NCBI RefSeq assembly: GCF_020165495.1
Contig: NZ_JAIUIE010000006.1
Location: 186,001-250,000, forward strand
Source: Mesorhizobium sp. BR1-1-16
GTDB lineage: Bacteria > Pseudomonadota > Alphaproteobacteria > Rhizobiales > Kaistiaceae
DNA length: 64,000 nucleotides
Direction: 5' to 3'
Part shown: positions 47,601 to 55,677 of the stretch, in pieces
Layout of the letters: the number at the start of each line of letters is the position of its first letter
Position numbering within the stretch: the first letter of the stretch is position 1
Program-made: the position numbers and the translations under genes
The notes under the pieces: model-generated
Told to the model about the DNA's origin: nothing
Seen by the model: the letters and a program-made list of their open reading frames with translations, nothing else
Database searches by the model: none

Positions 47601-48164
47601 GGTGAGCTGGTCATGGGCGACGAAGACCCTCGGCCGGCCTCTCGAATCCCGTTCGGCCTCGAGCATGCTCCTGAGCCAGAGCATCTCGCCGTTCAGCGGC
47701 TCCATTCCTCGACTTTCGGCTAGCGCTGCAGCGACTGCCGCCGGATCGCCGTGGACATCGACGACCAAAGGTTCGGCACCGAACTTCGTCAGAGCAGTGA
47801 ACCAGAACGGCAGCAGCCGGCTGATCCGGGGATCGTGGATCGCGAACAGCTCCGAACCGCCGAATGACTCAGCCAGCGCCCTCTGCGCCCGATCGGCAAA
47901 GGCACCCGCTTCGGGCGAAGCATACCAATCCGCCGGAAACGGCCGCTGATCAAGCCAGCTCATTCCCACGGATGCAAAGATCTCATCGTTGAGCGCGCTG
48001 AACCTCCCCGCTTCGAGGCGCCCCGCCGGATGCGTGCCGGTCTCTGGAGCCTGATCCGTCGCCAGATCGCATCCCATCGCGCCGAGCAGCCTCGCCAGGG
48101 TAGCGGCGCCGGCACCATCCACGCCGAGCAGCAGCAGGGCTCTGCGCGTTCTTCTTCCTGTCAT
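44649..48164 (-). CDS. Giant polysaccharide protein: sulfotransferase-like, coiled coil, GT4, RgpF-like
   Basis: 1171 residues from ATG at 48164 (MTGRRTRRALLLLGVDGAGA). The N-terminal 230 residues follow the plan of sulfotransferases that begin GMHRSGTS...NDEIL: LLLLGVDGAGAATLARLLGA then SALNDEIFASVGMSWLDQ and later WLRSMLEAERDSRGRPRVFV. The P-loop is degenerate (V-D-G-A-G-A instead of H-R-S-G-T-S), so activity is doubtful. A coiled coil (about 305-365) leads to a GT4 domain (about 440-820; VVVVVSHEASRSGAPILALN, VQMRKGVDLFIDVARRVL, SRLDPLPNVAIDAMSEGLPI with D-x7-D) and an RgpF-like domain (about 930-1171; ALHIHAYYTDIVPAIAERLA, NRGRDLGPLLTAFG, GHVHTKK). The C-terminal half is paralogous to the 32403-37040 protein. 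Likely a glycan-assembly enzyme. Confidence 0.87.
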   Translation of the reverse strand: MTGRRTRRALLLLGVDGAGAATLARLLGAMGCDLATDQAPETGTHPAGRLEAGRFSALNDEIFASVGMSWLDQRPFPADWYASPEAGAFADRAQRALAESFGGSELFAIHDPRISRLLPFWFTALTKFGAEPLVVDVHGDPAAVAAALAESRGMEPLNGEMLWLRSMLEAERDSRGRPRVFVAHDQLTGDGPSTIDRIARQFGIIFSGAIADATGLISVEPQAHSKASLEIVRRQTHSGFVATAFAIFGKWARMGEDVSDHAALDDARTALETASETLEPILGALATLHGENRHVPALVPGNQRDARRLDLVSERLEATEASLAETRQTLASISAAADAQKHRERELTEQFNERSHELIRARKRPLRNLRYYLEFKALKALSSDALPLPAKTKSRFRRSAAKRDPKRFMPERVEVIEVRPDPVEVITSLPGSVPYNADRPVVVVVSHEASRSGAPILALNLAKTYAERYNVVAVCLRGGELLGDFLETCTEVHIARPPINEADQYDLMVDAIGATKRPLFAIVNSIESRYILRAFREHGIPTVGLFHEFASYILPRTAFSEAFREADQIVFSTELTIENALEQTSSVRTERFHVLPQGRCELPGRTASEASRQLERDRLEAVMLPNGRDAGEFLVLGAGYVQMRKGVDLFIDVARRVLSTDEGRSARFVWIGPNYNPELDAAYSVYLKDQISRAGLSDRMIIAPETSEIDHAYALSSVLLLTSRLDPLPNVAIDAMSEGLPIVCFDKTTGIADLLTEAGLGPDCVADYLDTEQAAAKLFALMRSPEHYRHVADATRNYAAIRFDARAYAERIEDMALMARAAAEALESDLATIAAAERFDPAFMLPERQDRPSANDAARYYLTENKRRPEPRRPEPGFNPLLFGEAMAAKDEPEHDAYAAFLRQGRPQGDWIRQVIRETDAMPEEGVSPGIRTALHIHAYYTDIVPAIAERLAVNASRPDLFVSAADETSLDDAVARLQAYGGRIAEARVVANRGRDLGPLLTAFGSSLVRNYDLIGHVHTKKTASNTNRGMIERWVEFLYENTLGGEQGGPMMDRIIAAFARDSRLGIVFPSDPNILAWSANESIGRSLAERLHLASLPRHFDFPIGSMFWARAEAIEPFISLGLDWRDYPIEPAGHDGTVLHAIERLFGIIAESRGLNIAVTHVNDVTR

Positions 48165-48439
48165 GGACGCAACTCGTTGACGGCGTGTTCTCGGGCCAGA
48201 GACCATTGCGACAAGTGCCGGGCAAGTCAATCAGAGCGGCGCGCCCGCCGATTGGCTCGACGACCAGTATTTCCGACCTTGGACCAAATGTCGCAATCGT
48301 TGACGAAGAGCTGGACCTGATCTACGTCGGATCGGCTTTCGGTTCCTCTGCCGCCACGCTTGCCTCGAAGCCAGATCCGGACATTTCACACGGCGCGACC
48401 TTCTGCTCGTCGATCGAACGGAAGGCCGCGCCTGTTTCG

Positions 48440-48631
48440 CTAGTGTTCCGCCGCGATGGTAAACCGGACGCAACACTGGCTTCGATTGTCTTCGGAGAGG
48501 CGGCGCCAGGCTTCCTCGGCTTTGCGCCGTTCGCCGAACGGCCCGACCACGCGCTCGCTGCCCTCGATCAGCTTGTCGAATGTCGTCGAGGCATATTCAC
48601 CGCCGACGATCCAGAAACGCGATGGATGCAT
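48440..48631 (-). CDS. DUF4170 family small protein
   Basis: 63 residues: MHPSRFWIVGGEYASTTFDK, VGPFGERRKAEEAWRRLSED, then CCVRFTIA. The R-F-W-x-V-G-G-E-Y start and the C-x-V-R-F/Y end are the hallmarks of DUF4170, a small alphaproteobacterial family of unknown function. It starts 14 bases after the isocitrate lyase stop on the same strand, so it is probably co-transcribed with aceA. Confidence 0.85.
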   Translation of the reverse strand: MHPSRFWIVGGEYASTTFDKLIEGSERVVGPFGERRKAEEAWRRLSEDNRSQCCVRFTIAAEH

Positions 48632-48645
48632 GATCTCTCTCCCTG

Positions 48646-49935
48646 TTATTCAGCGGCTGTTAGGAACTGCTCTGCCTCGGTCGATTCCGCCATGGCGGTG
48701 GTCGAGGAGAGGCCGCCGGTGATCGCAAGCGACACCTGGTCGAAATAGCCGGTGCCGACTTCGCGCTGGTGGCGCGTCGCCGTATAGCCATCGGCCTCCG
48801 AAGCGAATTCGGCCTGCTGCAATTCGCTGTAGGCGCCCATGCCGCGGTCGCGATAGCCGGAGGCCAGCGTGAACATCGAATGGTTCAGCGCATGGAAGCC
48901 GGCGAGCGTCACGAACTGGAACTTGTAGCCCATGGCACCCAGCTCGCGCTGGAAGGTCGCGATCGTCTCCGGATCGAGCTTCTGCCGCCAGTTGAACGAG
49001 GGCGAGCAGTTATAGGCCAGCATCTTGCCGGGATAACGCGCATGGATTGCCTCGGCAAAGGCGCGCGCGTCATCGAGATCCGGATGCGAGGTTTCCCACC
49101 ACAGGAGATCGGCATAGGGCGCAAAGGCGAGGCCACGCGCGATGCAATGATCGAGCCCCGTTCCCTCCTTGAGGCGATGGAAGCCTTCAGGTGTCCGTGC
49201 GCCTTCTTCGATGAACGGCCGGTCGCGCGGATCGATGTCCGATGTGATCAACCGCGCCGATTCCGCATCCGTCCGCGCGACGACCAGAGTCGAGACGCCC
49301 ATGACATCGGCGGCGAGCCGCGCGGCGATCAGGTTGCGCTCATGCTGCGCCGTCGGGATCAGCACCTTGCCGCCGAGATGGCCGCACTTCTTCTCCGAGG
49401 CGAGCTGGTCCTCGAAATGGACCGCTGCCGCGCCGGCCTCGATATAGGCCTTCATGATCTCGAAGGCGTTGAGCGGCCCACCGAAACCCGCCTCGGCATC
49501 GGCGACGATCGGCACGAACCAGTCACGTGACGCCGCGCCCTCCCCGCGCTCGATCTGGTCGGCGCGCTGCAGCGTCTTGTTGATGCGGCGACAGAGCTCC
49601 GGGCCAGCATTGGCCGGATAGAGGCTCTGGTCCGGATACATGGCTCCGGCCGTATTGGCATCGGCCGCGACCTGCCAGCCCGAGAGGTAGATCGCCTGCA
49701 GTCCGGCCTTGACCATCTGCATCGCCTGGTTGCCCGTGACGGCGCCGAGCGCGTTGACATAGGGCATGTCGCTCAGCTGCCGCCACAGTCTGTCTGCGCC
49801 GCGCTCAGCCAGCGTATGTGCGATCGCCACCGAACCGGCGAGCCGTGCCACATCGGCCGCACCATAGGGGCGACGGATGCCGTCAAAACGGCCCTTGGGC
49901 TGGCTGGCGAGAAAGGCTTCGAAATCGCGTGACAT
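48646..49935 (-). CDS. aceA: Isocitrate lyase
   Basis: 429 residues from ATG at 49935 ([20 protein letters not shown]), which has GGAG 7 bases upstream; an ATG at 49947 is four codons earlier. It cleaves isocitrate to glyoxylate and succinate, the first step of the glyoxylate shunt needed for growth on acetate and fatty acids. The catalytic signature [14 protein letters not shown] is intact, as are [29 protein letters not shown] and [13 protein letters not shown]. Malate synthase is not in the window. The divergent gene encodes a ScfR/RamB-type regulator, a likely controller. Confidence 0.97.
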   Translation of the reverse strand: MSRDFEAFLASQPKGRFDGIRRPYGAADVARLAGSVAIAHTLAERGADRLWRQLSDMPYVNALGAVTGNQAMQMVKAGLQAIYLSGWQVAADANTAGAMYPDQSLYPANAGPELCRRINKTLQRADQIERGEGAASRDWFVPIVADAEAGFGGPLNAFEIMKAYIEAGAAAVHFEDQLASEKKCGHLGGKVLIPTAQHERNLIAARLAADVMGVSTLVVARTDAESARLITSDIDPRDRPFIEEGARTPEGFHRLKEGTGLDHCIARGLAFAPYADLLWWETSHPDLDDARAFAEAIHARYPGKMLAYNCSPSFNWRQKLDPETIATFQRELGAMGYKFQFVTLAGFHALNHSMFTLASGYRDRGMGAYSELQQAEFASEADGYTATRHQREVGTGYFDQVSLAITGGLSSTTAMAESTEAEQFLTAAE

Positions 49936-49970
49936 GATCAGCTCCATTGACAGGTCGTGACATCGTCTGC

Positions 49971-50004
49971 CATTGCTTCTGCAACGATGGCAACAACGGC
50001 AATG
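49971..50004. promoter_or_regulatory. Candidate operator between aceA and ScfR-type gene
   Basis: The divergent gap contains TTGC-TTCT-GCAA (49973-49984, 4-base arms) nested in CATTGC (49971-49976)...GCAATG (49999-50004). These symmetric TTGC/GCAA elements recall the TTTGCAAA-type sites known for RamB, which represses aceA in Corynebacterium. It lies 36-69 bases upstream of the aceA ATG. Weak evidence. Confidence 0.35.
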
Positions 50005-50096
50005 TGCCGATCAAACGGCTGAACTACAAAGGCTTTCTCGATCAATCGGGTTGTACTGTCACCCTGTGACCGCGAGACATGTAAAGCTGTAAAAAT

Positions 50097-51533
50097 ATGA
50101 CAAACGAGACCGGTCGAAAACTGTTCATTGGCGGCAAGCTGCGGCGCCTTCGCCGCGATCTCGGGCTGAGCCAGACCAAGCTGGCCGAAGATCTCTCGAT
50201 ATCGCCGAGCTATGCGAACCTGATGGAGCGCAACCAGCGTCCCGTCTCGGCGCAGATCCTTATCCGTCTCGCCGAGGTCTATGACCTCGACATCGCGGCG
50301 CTGGCGTCATCCGAAGATGACCGCAGCCTTGGCGAACTTGCCGAGATGATGGGTGATCCCCTGTTCCGCGACCTGGCCGTGCCGGCGCAGGAACTGCGGG
50401 ATCTCGTCGAGACCTGCCCATCGGTCGCCGATGCGATGCGCAGGCTTTACCAGGCCTATCAGCAGACACAGCGCGATCCCGAAACGTCGACGACGGCCGA
50501 TATCCGAGCGTTCGATCCGGTCGACGCGGTGCGAAACGCGATCGAGGCAGCAAAGAACTACTTCCCGGCACTCGACGAAACGGCCGAAGCGCTGGCGGCG
50601 GAGCTAACCGAGGCCGGGCCAGACCTCCTCGGCGCCCTGGCAGCACGTTTGCAGGCCCGCCATGGCGTTCGACTGCGCGTTCTACCGGCTGAGGTGATGG
50701 CGGGCGCGCTTCGGCGTTTCGATCGCCATCGCCGGCAATTGCAGCTTTCAGAAATGGTGTCGCCTTCCGGGCGGATCTTCCAGGCCGCATTCCAGCTTGC
50801 GACCATCGAGCACGCGGCACTGATCGACACGCTGGTCGAGGAAACGGCGCTGACCGATGCAACAGCGCGGCGGATGTTCCGCATCTTCCTCGCAAACTCT
50901 TTAGCCGGCGCGGTGATGATGCCCTATGGCCGCTTCTTCGCCGCCGCCGAGGCGTGCCGCTACGATGTGGCGGTGCTGACCCAGCGCTTCAATGCCAGCC
51001 TCGAGCAGGTCTGTCATCGCCTGACGACGCTGCAGCGGGCCGGCGCCCGCGGCGTGCCCTTCTTCATGATCCGCGTCGATGATGCCGGCAATGTCTCGAA
51101 GCGCCATGCCTCCGGCCGCTTCCATCTCTCGCGCTATGGCGGCACCTGCCCGCTCTGGAACCTGCACGAGACCTTCCGCAGCCCGGGCGCCATCCTGACG
51201 CAGCGGCTCGAAATGCCGGATGGCACCGCGTTCTTCTCGATCGCCGCGACTGTCAGCGGCGCGCGACAGCCCTTCCCGGCGCGGGAAGCGCGCTTTGCGA
51301 TCGGCCTTGTCTGCGAGATGAAATATGCGGGTCGGATCGTCTATGCCGATGGCGAGGGCGTCGGCACCGCGCGTATCGGCACCAATTGCCGCCTCTGCGA
51401 GCGGACAGATTGTGCCCAGCGCGCCGAACCGCCTGCGGCCCGGCCGATCCTCATCGATGAGAACCTGCGCAGTGTAGTGCCGTTCCTGTTCGATCCCGGC
51501 CGCGGCAGGGCGCCGCGGACGGGAGATGCGTGA
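50097..51533 (+). CDS. ScfR/RamB-type XRE transcriptional regulator
   Basis: 478 residues. An N-terminal XRE helix-turn-helix (residues 12-66: KLRRLRRDLGLSQTKLAEDL, SPSYANLMERNQRPVS) is followed by a long domain with an IrrE/ImmA-like central part (FQAAFQLATIEHAALIDTLV, FLANSLAGAVMMPYGRFFAA) and a C-terminal cysteine cluster, CRLCERTDCAQRAEPP. This is the layout of the short-chain fatty-acyl regulators (ScfR, MldR, RamB) that sense acyl-CoA and control acetate/propionate use. Divergent from isocitrate lyase, so control of aceA is likely. The next gene (a Bcr/CflA exporter) converges 8 bases away. Confidence 0.9.
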   Translation: MTNETGRKLFIGGKLRRLRRDLGLSQTKLAEDLSISPSYANLMERNQRPVSAQILIRLAEVYDLDIAALASSEDDRSLGELAEMMGDPLFRDLAVPAQELRDLVETCPSVADAMRRLYQAYQQTQRDPETSTTADIRAFDPVDAVRNAIEAAKNYFPALDETAEALAAELTEAGPDLLGALAARLQARHGVRLRVLPAEVMAGALRRFDRHRRQLQLSEMVSPSGRIFQAAFQLATIEHAALIDTLVEETALTDATARRMFRIFLANSLAGAVMMPYGRFFAAAEACRYDVAVLTQRFNASLEQVCHRLTTLQRAGARGVPFFMIRVDDAGNVSKRHASGRFHLSRYGGTCPLWNLHETFRSPGAILTQRLEMPDGTAFFSIAATVSGARQPFPAREARFAIGLVCEMKYAGRIVYADGEGVGTARIGTNCRLCERTDCAQRAEPPAARPILIDENLRSVVPFLFDPGRGRAPRTGDA

Positions 51534-51541
51534 CTGCCGGC

Positions 51542-52825
51542 TCAGTGACCGCCAAAAGCCTCGGCGGACGGCAGCGGATCGGCGTGATGCGGCTGGAACA
51601 GTTTGCCGCGCTCGGTGACGAGCACGGTCACGAAGGCGCAGAGACCTGCGGCGAGGAAGCCGATCGCCAGCGGCAGGACCGAACCATCGAAGCTCTGGCT
51701 GATGGCGAGACCAGCCAGCGTCCCGAGAATGGTGGTGTAGAAGCCGATCAGCGAGGACGCCGTTCCGGCGATGTCGCCGAGCGGCTCCATAGCCATGGTG
51801 TTGAAGTTCGGCATCGTCAGGCTGAACAGGAACTGGCAACCGGCCAGCGTGACCGCGAACACGAGCAGCGGCGGCTTGCCGCCATAGGCGAGCGCCACGG
51901 CGAGCATGGCGGCCGAGAAGAGCACGTAACCGCAGATGCCGAAATGCGAGAGCCGGCGCATGCCGAGCCGCCGCACCAGCCGCGAATTGATGAAGGACGC
52001 GATGCCCATCACTGCGGCAAGCGAGCCGAACACCACCGGGAAGATCGCGCCAAGGCCATAGACCTCGGTTTCGAAGATCTGCTGCGTCGAGCCGAGATAG
52101 CCCATCAGCGCGCCGAACATCAGCCCCATCGCCGTGGCATAGCCGACCGTCACGCGCTGCGAAAGGCAACGGCGAGCGCCATCGGTGATCCGCTGCACGG
52201 AAAACGGCATCCGATATTCGGGCCGCAAGGTCTCGGGCATGCGACGGCCGAACCACAGGGCCAGCAGAACGGCGAGCACCAGCATCGAGACGAAAATGGT
52301 GTGCCATGTGCCGAAGAGCAGGATCAGGCTGCCAATCGACGGCGCGAAGATCGGCACGATGATGAAGACCATCATGGTGAGCGACATCACGCGCGCCATT
52401 TCGCGCCCCTGAAAGCGGTCGCGCACGATGGCGACCGAGAGGATGCGCGTCGCGGCAGCGCCCATGCCCTGGATCAGGCGGGCGAGAAGCAGCATCTCGA
52501 AACTCGTCGAGAACAACGCGATGAAGCTGCCGATCGCGAAGATGATGAGCCCGACCATCAAGGTCGGCCGCCGCCCGATGATGTCGGAGAACGGACCGTA
52601 GAAGAGCTGCATGATCGCGAAGCCGATCATGTAGACGGTCAGGATCAGCTGCACCTCATTGGTCGAGGCGAGGCCGTAATCGGCACGGATCGGATCGAAG
52701 GCCGGCAGCAGATTGTCGATCGACATCGAGCCGAGCGCCATCATGAAGGCGATGATCAGTACGAATTCGAGGAAAGATGGCGCGGGCTCCGCTCGGGTCG
52801 CGGGCACGGTGGACAGGACGGACAT
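51542..52825 (-). CDS. Second Bcr/CflA-type MFS multidrug exporter
   Basis: 427 residues, 12 membrane helices. First helix FVLIIAFMMALGSMSIDNLL then PAFDPIRADYGL; motif A between helices 2 and 3 is FYGPFSDIIGRRPTLMVGLI. This is the same family as the exporter at 3859-5064, though the D-M-Y-L-P motif of the first is D-N-L-L-P here. Inner-membrane drug or metabolite exporter; substrate unknown. A CRP-like palindrome lies about 130 bases upstream of its start. Confidence 0.9.
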   Translation of the reverse strand: MSVLSTVPATRAEPAPSFLEFVLIIAFMMALGSMSIDNLLPAFDPIRADYGLASTNEVQLILTVYMIGFAIMQLFYGPFSDIIGRRPTLMVGLIIFAIGSFIALFSTSFEMLLLARLIQGMGAAATRILSVAIVRDRFQGREMARVMSLTMMVFIIVPIFAPSIGSLILLFGTWHTIFVSMLVLAVLLALWFGRRMPETLRPEYRMPFSVQRITDGARRCLSQRVTVGYATAMGLMFGALMGYLGSTQQIFETEVYGLGAIFPVVFGSLAAVMGIASFINSRLVRRLGMRRLSHFGICGYVLFSAAMLAVALAYGGKPPLLVFAVTLAGCQFLFSLTMPNFNTMAMEPLGDIAGTASSLIGFYTTILGTLAGLAISQSFDGSVLPLAIGFLAAGLCAFVTVLVTERGKLFQPHHADPLPSAEAFGGH

Positions 52826-53174
52826 TGCAATTCTCTAAGGTATGAACGTGCAGGCGGGAGGTCCGGCACGAAGAACGGCACGCGGCGGCAGGCAAAGATG
52901 GATCGACCGAAGTGCGGGCTGCAGGAACACTCATAATCCGGCTTTTGTGGCGCTGCGGTGACCGCCGTCACAATTCCTGATCAAATAATGTTCCCTTACG
53001 AAAAATACGTCGAGCAAGGCAGGACGGTCAACCGTCATGAGGCTCAACGGCGATGATCTCCCTATCGAAACTGCGGCAAAACTGCGCAAGCGCGACAGGA
53101 ACCGCACGACTGCCGCGTTGAAGGCGGCATCGTTCGCTATGAGAGCCGGGCGATGGCACAGCGGGGGAAACGAG
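52826..53174. other. Divergent regulatory gap between exporter and methyltransferase genes
   Basis: No gene is evident. An open frame leads into the methyltransferase from 53037 but lacks family-like sequence before 53175. The gap contains a CRP-like palindrome (52957-52972) followed by an AT-rich stretch (52980-53012, CAAATAATGTTCCC and GAAAAATACG) that could hold a promoter. Confidence 0.5.
52957..52972. promoter_or_regulatory. CRP/FNR-like palindrome (second copy)
   Basis: On the minus strand TGTGACGGCGGTCACC, which matches TGTGA-N6-TCACA at 9 of 10 fixed positions and differs at only two bases from the site at 12120-12135. It lies 132 bases upstream of the exporter start and about 200 upstream of the methyltransferase start. 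Confidence 0.5.
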
Positions 53175-53927
53175 ATGGGACGTTTTGCGACGACTGCGGA
53201 GACCTACAGGCGCTTCCGCGAACCCTATCCGGCCGGCTTCTTCGCGTTGATCGCGGGGCGGCTGGCGTTGGACGGCCATCAAGCGCTGATCGATCTCGGC
53301 ACGGGTCCCGGCGTGCTCGCGCTCGGCCTTCATCCTTATGTCGGCTCGATCCTCGGCGTCGATCCGGAGCCGAACATGCTGGCCGCAGCGCGCAACGACG
53401 CCGCTGCCGCGGGGATCGAGTTGCCCCTGATGGCCGGGCGGACGGAAGATCTGCCGGCTGACATCGGCACGTTCGACGTCATCACCATCGGCCGGGCGCT
53501 GCACTGGATGGACCGGGCGGCGACGCTTCCGGTTCTCGAGCGCATCCTCGCCCCCGGCGGCGCGATCCTCATCTGCGGCACGTCCCCCGTGAAAGACGCG
53601 CGCAATCCCTGGTTCGAGGCCTTCGAGTCGGTCAACCTCGCTTACTCCGCCCGCAAGACGACGGGCTGGAGGGAGATCTATGAGAACTGGTTCACCGACA
53701 CGCCCTTCGTCGAGGGCGAAACGATCGAGCATGAGTTCACGCAGATGATCACGCCCGAGGCGCTGTTCGAGCGGCTTCTGACCCGCTCTTCGACGTCGCC
53801 GGCTGTCCTTGGCGACCGGACCGAGAGCTGCCGGGAGGATGTGATGGCCGCCCTCGCACCGTTTTTTCGGGATGGCCCGCGCACAGAGACCCTGAAGGCA
53901 AAGGCAACCGTCTATCGTCGCCGCTGA
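53175..53927 (+). CDS. Class I SAM-dependent methyltransferase (Methyltransf_11/25 type)
   Basis: 250 residues from ATG at 53175 (MGRFATTAETYRRFREPYPA), preceded by GGGGGAAACGAG. Motif I ALIDLGTGPGVLALGLHPYV, motif II ILGVDPEPNMLAAARN, then AGRTEDLPADIGTFDVITIG and LHWMDR (the A-L-H-W signature seen in trans-aconitate-like and ubiquinone-type methyltransferases). The earlier ATG at 53037 would add 46 residues without family likeness. Substrate unknown; no operon partner. Confidence 0.87.
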   Translation: MGRFATTAETYRRFREPYPAGFFALIAGRLALDGHQALIDLGTGPGVLALGLHPYVGSILGVDPEPNMLAAARNDAAAAGIELPLMAGRTEDLPADIGTFDVITIGRALHWMDRAATLPVLERILAPGGAILICGTSPVKDARNPWFEAFESVNLAYSARKTTGWREIYENWFTDTPFVEGETIEHEFTQMITPEALFERLLTRSSTSPAVLGDRTESCREDVMAALAPFFRDGPRTETLKAKATVYRRR

Positions 53928-53966
53928 AAAGCCCGTGGACGGCGCGGCCGCCAGGGGCAAGGCGCC

Positions 53967-55655
53967 TTAGGCAGCTCCGCCGATCAGCTGCGCCGCGGCG
54001 GCGCGCGCCTCGTTGGTGATGACGCTGCCGGCCAGCATACGGGCGATCTCTTCCTGCCGCTCGTGGCCGCGAAGCGGTGTCACCCCGGTCGCGACCCGCT
54101 CCTCGCCCGATGGTTGCCCGACTTGGCCGACAAGCGTCTTGGCGATCAGGAGATGGCTGTAGGCTCGCGCTGCGACCTGCGGCGCATGTGTCACGGAAAG
54201 GACCTGAACCCGCTCGGCGAGGCGCGCCAGACGGCGGCCGATCGCCTCGGCGACGGCGCCGCCGACACCGGTATCGATCTCGTCGAAGACCAGCGTCGGC
54301 GCCGAGCCACGATCGGCCAGCGCGACCTTGATGGCGAGCAGGAAGCGCGACAGCTCACCGCCGGAAGCAACCTTCATTAACGGCCCCGGCCGCGTGCCTG
54401 GATTGGTGCGGACCACGAAGGAGACGGCATCGATGCCGCTCTCCGAGCGCTCCTCGCCGTCGCTTTCGATGGCGACGATGAACGCCGCACGCTCCAGCTT
54501 CAGCGCCGGCAGTTCTTCCGCGACGCGCAGTTCCAGCGCATCGGCGGCGGCACGGCGGCGAGCGGAAAGCGCGGCGGCGCGGATGTCGAAGCTGTGCCGC
54601 GCCTGCTCGGCAGCGGCCTCGAGCGCCGCCAGCCGTTCTTCGCCTGAATCGAGTGCGGTGAGATCGGCTTCCATGCGGATGCGCAGCCCGGCCAGCCCCT
54701 CGACCGGCACATCATGCTTGCGCGCAGCGGCCCGCAGCGCGAACAGCCGCTCCTCCGTGCGCTCCAGTTCCTTCGGATCGAAATTGCTGGCCCGGATCGA
54801 AGCGTCGAGCAGGCCTTCCGCCTCTTCCAGCGCATCGATGGCCTGGTCGACGGCCTCGACGACACCGTCGAGCAGCCCGCCGGCCTGATCGCGCTTGCGC
54901 TCCAGACGTCGCGCCAGGCTTGCCAACGTCGGCACGGGCGACGCATGGCCGGCGATCGTTTCATGCGCGTCGGCAAGATCGGTCGCGATCTTCTCGATCT
55001 GCATCATCCGGTGACGCGTGGCGGCAAGCTCCGTCTCTTCGCCGGCCTGCGGCGCAAGACGCTGCAACTCGTCGACGGCCGCGCGGAGATAGTCTCCCTC
55101 GCTGCGCGCCGAGGCGATGCGTCGTCGCAGCAATGCCACTTCACTCTCCGCCGCGCGCCAGCCGCGCCATGCGGCAGAGACTTCGCCGGCCTCTCCATCC
55201 AGCCCGCCAAACGCGTCGATGAGCTGTCGGTGCACGGCCGGATCGATCAGCGCGCGATCATCATGCTGCCCGTGGATCTCGACGAGACGCGCGCCAACAT
55301 CGCGCAGCAGCGCGACGCTTACCGGCTGGTCGTTGACATAGGCGCGGGTGCGGCCGTCCGCGGTCTGCACGCGGCGAAGGATCAGCTCGCCGTCATGGTC
55401 GATGGCATTGTCGGTCAGGAATTGGCGGGCCGGATGCTCGCGCGCCACATCGAACACGGCGCTCACCTGCCCCTGCGCGGCGCCGTGACGGACCAGTGCC
55501 CCGTCGCCTCGCCCGCCGAGCGCCAGCGCCAGGGCGTCGAGCAGGATCGACTTGCCGGCGCCGGTCTCGCCGGTCAAAACCGTCATGCCCGGCGCAAAAT
55601 CGATCTCGAGCCTGTCGATCAGGACAATGTCGCGGATGGACAGCGCTGCGAGCAT
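53967..55655 (-). CDS. recN: DNA repair protein RecN
   Basis: 562 residues, an SMC-like ATPase that acts on double-strand breaks. N-terminal MLAALSIRDIVLIDRLEIDF and Walker A LTGETGAGKSILLDALALAL; a central coiled coil with many Glu/Ala/Arg; C-terminal signature KVASGGELSRFLLAIKVAL, Walker B TLVFDEIDTGVGGAVAEAIG and VLSVTHAPQVAARA. 22 bases after bamD. Normally followed by ligA in Rhizobiales, but here ligA is about 25 kb away. No LexA box was seen immediately upstream. Confidence 0.97.
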   Translation of the reverse strand: MLAALSIRDIVLIDRLEIDFAPGMTVLTGETGAGKSILLDALALALGGRGDGALVRHGAAQGQVSAVFDVAREHPARQFLTDNAIDHDGELILRRVQTADGRTRAYVNDQPVSVALLRDVGARLVEIHGQHDDRALIDPAVHRQLIDAFGGLDGEAGEVSAAWRGWRAAESEVALLRRRIASARSEGDYLRAAVDELQRLAPQAGEETELAATRHRMMQIEKIATDLADAHETIAGHASPVPTLASLARRLERKRDQAGGLLDGVVEAVDQAIDALEEAEGLLDASIRASNFDPKELERTEERLFALRAAARKHDVPVEGLAGLRIRMEADLTALDSGEERLAALEAAAEQARHSFDIRAAALSARRRAAADALELRVAEELPALKLERAAFIVAIESDGEERSESGIDAVSFVVRTNPGTRPGPLMKVASGGELSRFLLAIKVALADRGSAPTLVFDEIDTGVGGAVAEAIGRRLARLAERVQVLSVTHAPQVAARAYSHLLIAKTLVGQVGQPSGEERVATGVTPLRGHERQEEIARMLAGSVITNEARAAAAQLIGGAA

Positions 55656-55677
55656 CGGGAGGCTAGGCCCTTCCTCC

